The notes under the pieces were generated by a model. It was not told where the DNA came from, did not search any database, and was given only the letters and a program-made list of their open reading frames with translations. Position numbers and translations under genes: made by a program. From NCBI RefSeq assembly GCF_000590885.1, contig NZ_JFHN01000020.1, positions 27,988 through 91,987 of the forward strand: a stretch of DNA of 64,000 nucleotides. The letters are read 5' to 3'. Of this stretch, positions 57,844-64,000 are shown in pieces (position 1 is the stretch's first letter; every line of letters begins with the position of its first letter). This stretch comes from Erwinia mallotivora (lineage in GTDB: Bacteria > Pseudomonadota > Gammaproteobacteria > Enterobacterales > Enterobacteriaceae).

Positions 57844-58134
57844 TGGCTGGATCCTGTTTTGTGGATTGGTGGGCGTTGATTCGACAGTAGTGCAACATTG
57901 TCAATAAAATACGCTGACCCAAAACACCTGAGTTATATGTCTGATACCTGAAGCTGGTGGGTAAAAATCATCAACAGGATTATTATATTCTTAACCATCT
58001 CGCAGTAACATCAATCTGAAGTCGCGGAAAATTAACTAGCAGGATAATTATTACTTATTGAACTGCCGATAATTTTCTTCTGCCAGTCTGAAGATTGCGC
58101 TATCTTGAAACGATCAGCATCTGGAGAATCCGTT

Positions 58135-59085
58135 ATGGCTAAATATCAAAATATTCTTGTGGCTGTTGATCCACAACAGGACGATCAGCCAGCGCTTCGT
58201 CGGGCCGTTTATCTCAATCAACGTCTGGGTGGACGTATTACTGCCTTTTTGCCCATCTATGACTTTTCCTATGAGATGACCACCCTGCTTTCCCCCGATG
58301 AGCGAACAACCATGCGCAAAGGCGTGGTCAGTCAGCGTACAGAATGGATCCGTGAGCAGGCCAGCGCCTATCTTGAAGCTGGCGTTGAAATTGACATCAA
58401 GGTGATCTGGCATAACCGCCCCTATGAGGCCATCATTCAGGAAGTGCTCAATGGCCATCACGATCTTGTACTGAAGATGACGCATCAGCATGACCGGTTG
58501 CAGGCGGTGGTGTTTACCCCAACGGACTGGCATCTGCTTCGCAAGTGCCCCTGCCCGGTATGGATGGTAAAAGATCAGCCGTGGCCAGAGGATGGCAAAG
58601 CCATAGTCGCCGTTAACCTGGCCAGTGAAGAGCCACATCATGACCCGCTCAATACCAAACTGGTACAGGAAACGCTGGAACTGGCTGAGCTGGTCAATCA
58701 TACCGAAGTACATCTGGTCGGCGCTTACCCTGTTACGCCAATCAATATCGCCATTGAACTGCCAGATTTCGACCCGAGCGTTTATAACGACGCCATTCGC
58801 GGACAGCACCTGCTGGCAATGAAATCGCTACGGCAGAAATTCAGCATTGATGAAAAATTCACCCACGTCGATAAAGGGCTACCGGAAGAAGTGATTCCGG
58901 AAATCGCCACCCAGCTGGATGCTGGCGTGGTAGTACTGGGAACCATTGGCCGCACCGGTCTTTCCGCCGCATTTTTGGGGAATACCGCTGAGCAGGTTAT
59001 TGATCATCTTCGCTGCGATTTGCTGGCGATAAAACCGGATGGATTTATCTCGCCGGTAGAACTGGATGATGATGAGGATGACTGA
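58135..59085 (+). CDS. uspE: universal stress protein E
   Basis: A 316-residue tandem Usp protein, two domains at about 1-150 and 160-316. The start is set at 58135 ([13 protein letters not shown]), giving the E. coli UspE length; the first ATG at 58105 is not conserved. The second domain has [24 protein letters not shown], the nucleotide-binding signature. UspE affects stress survival, motility and adhesion. It usually lies near fnr, as here. Confidence 0.95.
   Translation: MAKYQNILVAVDPQQDDQPALRRAVYLNQRLGGRITAFLPIYDFSYEMTTLLSPDERTTMRKGVVSQRTEWIREQASAYLEAGVEIDIKVIWHNRPYEAIIQEVLNGHHDLVLKMTHQHDRLQAVVFTPTDWHLLRKCPCPVWMVKDQPWPEDGKAIVAVNLASEEPHHDPLNTKLVQETLELAELVNHTEVHLVGAYPVTPINIAIELPDFDPSVYNDAIRGQHLLAMKSLRQKFSIDEKFTHVDKGLPEEVIPEIATQLDAGVVVLGTIGRTGLSAAFLGNTAEQVIDHLRCDLLAIKPDGFISPVELDDDEDD
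58549..58556 (-). other. KOPS-type octamer pointing to dif
   Basis: CCCTGCCC on the plus strand, inside uspE, oriented leftwards to dif 50 kb away. Confidence 0.55.
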
Positions 59086-59218
59086 CGCTGGTGTGAGGTC
59101 ACCAGTAATTCTGCCCTGTTCCTCAAAACAGAGGGTTAAGGTAAGTGCTGGTTTACGATACCGCAGCATCAGACTCTTATCAGTACCAGTCAGATAACAT
59201 CTGTGACCCGCAGCAATA

Positions 59219-59250
59219 AGAAAGCCCCGGCTATGACGCCGGGGCTTTCT
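59219..59250. terminator. bidirectional terminator between uspE and pntB
   Basis: A 13-bp perfect stem (AGAAAGCCCCGGC and its complement) around a 6-base loop, with A and T tracts built into the stem ends. It can end both convergent genes. Confidence 0.85.
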
Positions 59251-59312
59251 GTCATCAGATCGGAAAGATTTCGGTCAGATGCCGGTTGGCTGGAACCCTG
59301 TAGTCCGATGGT

Positions 59313-60701
59313 TTACAGCGCTTTAAGAATTGCATCAACGGTAGCTTTTGCATCCCCGAACAGCATCTGGGTGTTTTCCTTAAAGAACAGCGGATTCTGC
59401 ACCCCGGCATAACCGGTATTCATTGAGCGTTTAAATACCACCACGTTCTGTGCTTTCCAGACTTCCAGTACCGGCATACCTGCAATTGGACTGTGTGGAT
59501 CCTCCTGCGCAGCCGGATTCACGGTATCATTAGCGCCAATCACCAGCACCGTATCGGTCTCTGCGAAATCGTCATTAATTTCGTCCATCTCCAGCACAAT
59601 ATCGTAAGGAACCTTTGCCTCCGCCAGCAGCACATTCATGTGTCCCGGCAGACGGCCAGCCACCGGATGAATACCAAAACGAACATTAATTCCTCTGGCG
59701 CGCAGTTTTTCTGTTATCTCAGCAACCGGATATTGCGCCTGCGCCACTGCCATGCCGTATCCCGGAGTGATAATTACCGTACGGGAGTTATTGAGCAGTT
59801 CAGCCGTTCCCTGAACATCGATTTCGCGATGCTCACCCACTTCTTCACTTTCCCCGCCCGAGCTGGTGTCAGTACCAAAGCCACCGGCGATTACGCTGAT
59901 GAAAGAGCGGTTCATCGCTTTGCACATGATGTATGAGAGTATCGCCCCGCTCGAACCAACCAGCGCACCGGTAACAATCAGCAGATCGTTACTGAGCATA
60001 AAGCCCGCCGCTGCCGCTGCCCAACCGGAATAAGAGTTAAGCATCGAAACTACGACAGGCATATCTGCCCCGCCAATTGAGGACACCAGGTGCCAGCCAA
60101 AAGCCAGCGCAATAAGGGTCATCAGAATCAGTGCAAACACCTGCATTGCGGTACTGTCGGTGCGAACGAAAATAATCAACAGACACAGTGAAACCACCAG
60201 TGCCAGCAGATTAAGTTTGTGGCGATGAGGCAGCATCAGAGGACGCGATGATAACTTACCGCACAGCTTACCAAAGGCGACCAGTGAACCGGTGAAGGTG
60301 ACCGCACCAATGAAAATACCAACGAAAACTTCGGTGAGATGAATGTTCTCGAGTACCGGCTCCATACCCGGAGCATGGTCCAGATAGCTGTTGAAACCCA
60401 CCAGCACGGCGGCAAGGCCAACAAAGCTGTGCAGTACCGCAACCAGCTCCGGCATTTCAGTCATTTCGACTTTCTGTGCCAGTCTGACACCAATAGCGCC
60501 ACCAACCACCATCGCCAGCAGAACCCAACTCACATTGCCGCTGTCCGGGCCAAAGAGAGTGGCTAACAAAGCGATGGCCATGCCACTGATACCAAACAGG
60601 TTACCCTGTCTGGACGTTTCGTGTTTCGACAGGCCAGCCAGGCTGCAAATAAACAGAATCGCGGCAACAATGTATGCTGCTGTAACTAATCCACCAGACA
60701 T
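59313..60701 (-). CDS. pntB: NAD(P) transhydrogenase subunit beta
   Basis: A 462-residue subunit of the proton-translocating transhydrogenase in the inner membrane. It has about nine membrane helices (1-260) and a C-terminal NADP(H)-binding domain (about 285-462) with [34 protein letters not shown] and [10 protein letters not shown]. With PntA it uses the proton gradient to make NADPH from NADH. It follows pntA by 10 bp. Confidence 0.97.
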   Translation of the reverse strand: MSGGLVTAAYIVAAILFICSLAGLSKHETSRQGNLFGISGMAIALLATLFGPDSGNVSWVLLAMVVGGAIGVRLAQKVEMTEMPELVAVLHSFVGLAAVLVGFNSYLDHAPGMEPVLENIHLTEVFVGIFIGAVTFTGSLVAFGKLCGKLSSRPLMLPHRHKLNLLALVVSLCLLIIFVRTDSTAMQVFALILMTLIALAFGWHLVSSIGGADMPVVVSMLNSYSGWAAAAAGFMLSNDLLIVTGALVGSSGAILSYIMCKAMNRSFISVIAGGFGTDTSSGGESEEVGEHREIDVQGTAELLNNSRTVIITPGYGMAVAQAQYPVAEITEKLRARGINVRFGIHPVAGRLPGHMNVLLAEAKVPYDIVLEMDEINDDFAETDTVLVIGANDTVNPAAQEDPHSPIAGMPVLEVWKAQNVVVFKRSMNTGYAGVQNPLFFKENTQMLFGDAKATVDAILKAL

Positions 60702-60711
60702 TGATTACCCC

Positions 60712-62244
60712 TTAGTTTTTACGAAACATTTTCAGCATGCGCTGAGTCACGGTGAAACCACCAAAAATATTGATGCTGGCGATCAGAACGGCGATAAAGG
60801 ACAGAAAACTGACCCACCCACCGTGGCTTATTTGCAATACGGCACCCACCACAATGATCCCGGAAATTGCGTTGGTTACTGACATCAGAGGGGTATGGAG
60901 AGCATGACTGACATTCCATACCACGTAGTATCCCACTACGCAGGAGAGGGCAAAGACGGTGAAGTGAGACAAAAATGCGGGCGGTGCGACATTTGCAAAC
61001 CAGCCAAACAGCACCACGGCCAGCGCCAGCAATGCATATTTTCGTAGCGGAGAGACGGGTTTAGCTTCAACTTTCTCAGGCTGTCGGGCCGCAGTGGTGA
61101 CAGCTTTCGGCGTGGCAGAAACCTGAATGGCGGGAGCAGGCCAGGTCACATCACCATCACGAATAACGGTGACGCCCCGAATAACCACGTCATCAAAATC
61201 AACCTGAATTTCACCGTTTTTCTCCTTACACAGCAGTTTAAGCAGATTAACCAGGTTGGTGCCATACAGCTGTGAAGACTGGCCTGGCAGGCGGGATGGC
61301 AGGTCGGTATAACCAATAATTTTGACACCATTGTCGGTGGTGGTGACCTGGTCCGCGACGGTCAGTTCACAGTTGCCACCGGTTTGAGCGGCCAGGTCGA
61401 CAATAACACTGCCGGGTTTCATCGTGGCGACCATTTCCGCCGTGATCAGTTTTGGTGCCGGACGTCCCGGAATTAACGCGGTGGTGACAATAATGTCTAC
61501 TTCTTTAGCCTGCGCAGCAAAGAGAGCCATTTCTGCCTTGATAAAAGCCTCTGACATCACTTTGGCGTAGCCATCACCACTGCCCGCTTCCTCTTTAAAA
61601 TCCAGCTCAAGAAATTCAGCTCCCATGCTCCGGACCTGCTCTTTCACTTCGGGACGGGTATCAAATGCACGTACCACGGCCCCCAGACTTCCTGCGGCAC
61701 CGATAGCGGCCAGACCGGCAACACCCGCGCCAATAACCATCACCCTGGCCGGAGGAACTTTGCCCGCCGCAGTGATCTGTCCGGCAAAGAAGCGTCCAAA
61801 CTCATGTGCCGCTTCAATGATTGCCCGATAGCCGGCAATATTTGCCATGGAGCTGAGTGCATCAAGCGATTGCGCCCGCGAAATTCGAGGGACCGCATCC
61901 ATCGACATCACGGTCACTTTTCTTTCGGCCAGTTTTTCCAGTAGTTCAGGATTCTGTGCAGGCCAGATGAAACTTATCAGGGTGCAGCCTTCACGAGACA
62001 GTGCGATCTCTTCATCCGTTGGTGCATTTACCTTCATGACAATATCTGCCTGCCAGACGCTGGCTGTATCGGTAACAGTCGCTCCGGCAGCAAGATAGGC
62101 GTCATCGTCGAAACTGGCCAGTTTGCCTGCTCCACGTTCAACGGTGACGCTGAAACCTAATGTCAGTAGTTGCTCCACCGTTTTGGGGGTTGCGGCAACG
62201 CGTGCTTCATTGGGCAATCGCTCCCGGGTTATTCCAATTAGCAT
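60712..62244 (-). CDS. pntA: NAD(P) transhydrogenase subunit alpha
   Basis: A 510-residue subunit with an NAD(H)-binding N-terminal part related to alanine dehydrogenase (about 1-380; [42 protein letters not shown]) and four membrane helices at the C-terminus (about 400-510). It is the first gene of pntAB, divergent from ydgH. Confidence 0.97.
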   Translation of the reverse strand: MLIGITRERLPNEARVAATPKTVEQLLTLGFSVTVERGAGKLASFDDDAYLAAGATVTDTASVWQADIVMKVNAPTDEEIALSREGCTLISFIWPAQNPELLEKLAERKVTVMSMDAVPRISRAQSLDALSSMANIAGYRAIIEAAHEFGRFFAGQITAAGKVPPARVMVIGAGVAGLAAIGAAGSLGAVVRAFDTRPEVKEQVRSMGAEFLELDFKEEAGSGDGYAKVMSEAFIKAEMALFAAQAKEVDIIVTTALIPGRPAPKLITAEMVATMKPGSVIVDLAAQTGGNCELTVADQVTTTDNGVKIIGYTDLPSRLPGQSSQLYGTNLVNLLKLLCKEKNGEIQVDFDDVVIRGVTVIRDGDVTWPAPAIQVSATPKAVTTAARQPEKVEAKPVSPLRKYALLALAVVLFGWFANVAPPAFLSHFTVFALSCVVGYYVVWNVSHALHTPLMSVTNAISGIIVVGAVLQISHGGWVSFLSFIAVLIASINIFGGFTVTQRMLKMFRKN

Positions 62245-62753
62245 AATATTCCCTTCATCAGAGGTGAGATGATACTGGTCCTCACTGCGTGGGCCAGCGG
62301 CCTGACAGGAGTGTTACAAACTGTTATAACCTACTGAAAATACCCTTGATGATCCAGCTATTACGTAAGCCTGAAAAAGTTTTTATTGATAAATAAACAT
62401 AAGAGGCCAGATATACTGTGGAGTGACCAAATTGTGAATGGATTGAGCTGATTAAATGCGTTATTTATCAAACAAAAGCATTAATTTTCATTTTTTAATT
62501 CATTATTTAACAAACCATTAACCTTGCCGGGATTGCAAATCAAATGATTGCCCTGAATGTAAAAACAAATACCCGACAATTAACATTTTTTTAAAAAATT
62601 AACGCGGGTATTTTTACCAACCATCTCATTACGCTCAAAATGGCTGAGACAGGATGCATTATTACATGCAATAATCGGCAGCTAATCTGTTACACATCAA
62701 GAGTCCAGAACGTTTTCGTACTCATTTTTTGCGCAAGGCGAAGGATTATTTTT
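62245..62753. promoter_or_regulatory. pntA-ydgH divergent control region
   Basis: 509 bp of AT-rich DNA with both promoters. Around 62440-62600 there are long A/T stretches. I see no gene and no site I can name with confidence. Confidence 0.55.
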
Positions 62754-63704
62754 ATGAAGCTGAAGAATACCATTCTGGCATCAGCCCTGTTGTCACTCAC
62801 ATCATTATCCGCATACGCGGCACAGGAACTGACGCCGGAAAAAGCGGCCGCGCTGAAACCCTTTGATCGTATAGCTATTTCAGGTCGCTTCAACGCAATT
62901 GGTGATGCCACCGCCGCTGTTTCAAAACGTGCCGATGAGCTGGGTGCAGCCGCCTTTTACGTTCAGGGAATCAACGATACCAATGGCAATGGCGGCAACT
63001 GGCGTGTGGTGGCCGACCTTTACCATGCTGATGCCCCAAAAGCATCCGGAAACAAAGACCGTATTATCAATGGCGTTCGTGAACTGACTAAAAGTGAAGC
63101 ATTCCGCCTGGAACCTTATGATACCGTCACCGTAACGGGTTTTTACCGCAGCCAGCCAGATGTGAATGATGCGGTGACTAAAAAGGCGAAAGACAAAGGT
63201 GCGGCCTCTTTCTTTATTATCCGGCAGATTGATGCCAACAGCGGCGGCAATCAGTACATTACAGCTTACATCTATAAAGCAGATGCGCCAGCGCGTAAAG
63301 TTCAGTCGCCTGATTTGATTCCGGCAGATTCTCAGGCAGGTAAAGCGGCGCTTGCCACCGGCGGTGCGGCGGCGAAGACAGTACAGATCCCCGGCGTGGC
63401 CTCATCTGAATCGCCAACCAATAAAGTCGGTCGCTTCTTCGAAACTCAGACATCAAGTAATGAGCGCTACACAATAAAAGCGCCAGATGGCAAAAGCGTG
63501 CAGGAAGTGAATGCGGTTACCGCAGCGCAAATGCAGCCTTTTGACAGCGTCACCTTTACCGGGCATTTCGGTACGCCAACTGAAATCTCGGAAGCTGTCG
63601 GTCGCGCAGCAATTGCAAAAGGGGCGAAGTATTACCATATCACTCGCCAGTGGTCGAACCAGAGTGGCGGCAACCTGACGGTTTCTGCCGATCTGTTTAA
63701 ATAG
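62754..63704 (+). CDS. ydgH: YdgH, three-repeat DUF1471 periplasmic protein
   Basis: A 316-residue protein with a signal peptide cleaved after AYA (about residue 22). It carries three BhsA/McbA-type DUF1471 repeats at about 35-95, 115-180 and 255-316, each with the pattern of an opening Phe-Asp, GxF and a closing beta strand before Asp-Leu or Lys. The start is set at 62754 (MKLKNTILASA), with GAAGG upstream; a longer frame from 62640 lacks a signal sequence. Single-repeat relatives act in stress and biofilm; the role of YdgH is not firmly known. Confidence 0.94.
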   Translation: MKLKNTILASALLSLTSLSAYAAQELTPEKAAALKPFDRIAISGRFNAIGDATAAVSKRADELGAAAFYVQGINDTNGNGGNWRVVADLYHADAPKASGNKDRIINGVRELTKSEAFRLEPYDTVTVTGFYRSQPDVNDAVTKKAKDKGAASFFIIRQIDANSGGNQYITAYIYKADAPARKVQSPDLIPADSQAGKAALATGGAAAKTVQIPGVASSESPTNKVGRFFETQTSSNERYTIKAPDGKSVQEVNAVTAAQMQPFDSVTFTGHFGTPTEISEAVGRAAIAKGAKYYHITRQWSNQSGGNLTVSADLFK

Positions 63705-63714
63705 CTGGCTTACG

Positions 63715-63736
63715 GAGGGGATCCCGCGATCCCCTC
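63715..63736. terminator. hairpin after ydgH
   Basis: GAGGGGATC-CCGC-GATCCCCTC, a 9-bp perfect stem 10 bp after the stop. It lacks a T tract. Confidence 0.55.
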
Positions 63737-63897
63737 ACCCTCCTGAGTATTTCCTGCCTGGTCTGCGCAATTCCCTGTTTTAACATTGCATCTGTCTGAG
63801 TCACTCCGTTAGAATCGCCGCCGGTTAATGTGATTTAAGTAAAATTTTGCGGATCCCCTCGCCGTTACGGATTTTCGTTCTGCTTTCAGGATGTGTT

Positions 63898-64000
63898 TTG
63901 AACAAAAAATTAGGTCTTACCGCCCTCACGGCGTTGGTGTTGAGTTCCATGCTGGGCGCTGGCGTATTCAGTCTGCCGCAAAATATGGCAGCGGTAGCCA
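63898..64000 (+). CDS. ydgI: amino acid antiporter YdgI (ArcD-like), 5' end only
   Basis: The first 34 codons of a basic amino acid/polyamine antiporter. NKKLGLTALTALVLSSMLGA and GVFSLPQNMAAVA match the start of E. coli YdgI, a putative arginine/ornithine antiporter of the APC family. The start is TTG at 63898 with AGGA six bases upstream. The order ydgH-ydgI is as in E. coli. The gene runs off the window. Confidence 0.9.
   Translation, partial: MNKKLGLTALTALVLSSMLGAGVFSLPQNMAAVA

Noticed and set aside
1..64000. tRNA or rRNA genes, CRISPR arrays, complete insertion sequences, complete prophage
   Set aside because: I saw no cloverleaf with a conserved TTCGA arm, no spaced repeats, no transposase and no phage structural or integrase gene.

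Overview
The window is about 64 kb of enterobacterial chromosome. Close relatives of Escherichia coli genes (fnr, uspE, pntAB, ydgH, ydgI, sotB, rhaBADM/SR/T, yiaK-sgbE, ahr, ydcJ) are intact, while the accessory content and several gene orders differ from E. coli. A plant- or insect-associated member of the Enterobacterales, perhaps Erwiniaceae, is the best guess, but the genus is not settled by what I can see. The key landmark is an exact copy of the 28-bp E. coli dif site at 8300-8327, so the window lies at the replication terminus, where FtsK and XerCD resolve chromosome dimers. Four KOPS-type octamers to the right of dif all point towards it.

Left part (1-10.7 kb). A truncated srfB and srfA (minus strand) are followed by a soluble PAS-PAS chemoreceptor behind a clear sigma-28 promoter, and then by the aldehyde reductase gene ahr. 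Next comes an AT-rich foreign patch. It holds an unrecognised coiled-coil gene split by a frameshift at a run of nine A, a diverged copy of the last 22 codons of ahr, dif, and an orphan type VI secretion cassette (hcp, amidase effector, lipoprotein that is probably the immunity protein). The patch ends at a decayed serine-recombinase C-terminus.

Sugar region I (10.7-23.2 kb). Two minus-strand transcription units lie in one regulon. An RbsABC-like sugar ABC transporter is joined to an SMP-30 lactonase gene. A yia/sgb-type operon (yiaK, yiaL, MFS transporter, lyxK, sgbH, sgbU, sgbE) follows. The genes overlap heavily, and a divergent IclR regulator (yiaJ) heads the region. Together they should take up and degrade an ascorbate- or gulonate-related sugar acid to D-xylulose 5-phosphate.

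Middle (23.2-31.2 kb). This part has a low-GC, toxin-like metallophosphoesterase flanked by lectin-like domains, an AI-2E family permease, a SoxS/MarA-type regulator, an Rrf2 regulator, a hydroxyisobutyrate-dehydrogenase-like enzyme and sotB.

Sugar region II (31.2-44.8 kb). The complete L-rhamnose system is followed by a REC-AraC response regulator and a glycyl radical enzyme with its activase and a GlcG/HbpS-family protein. The enzyme carries diol/glycerol-dehydratase-like motifs. Rhamnose fermentation yields 1,2-propanediol, so a B12-independent dehydratase next door makes physiological sense.

Right part (45.4-64 kb). This holds an aminotransferase and amino-acid binding protein with a divergent LysR regulator, a transmembrane chemoreceptor with a probable sigma-28 promoter, a methyltransferase/DoxX pair, ydcJ and an MFS carrier. 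The conserved block smrA, fnr, a membrane metallophosphoesterase, uspE, pntBA, ydgH and the start of ydgI closes the window. I saw no tRNA, rRNA, CRISPR array, complete insertion sequence or complete prophage.
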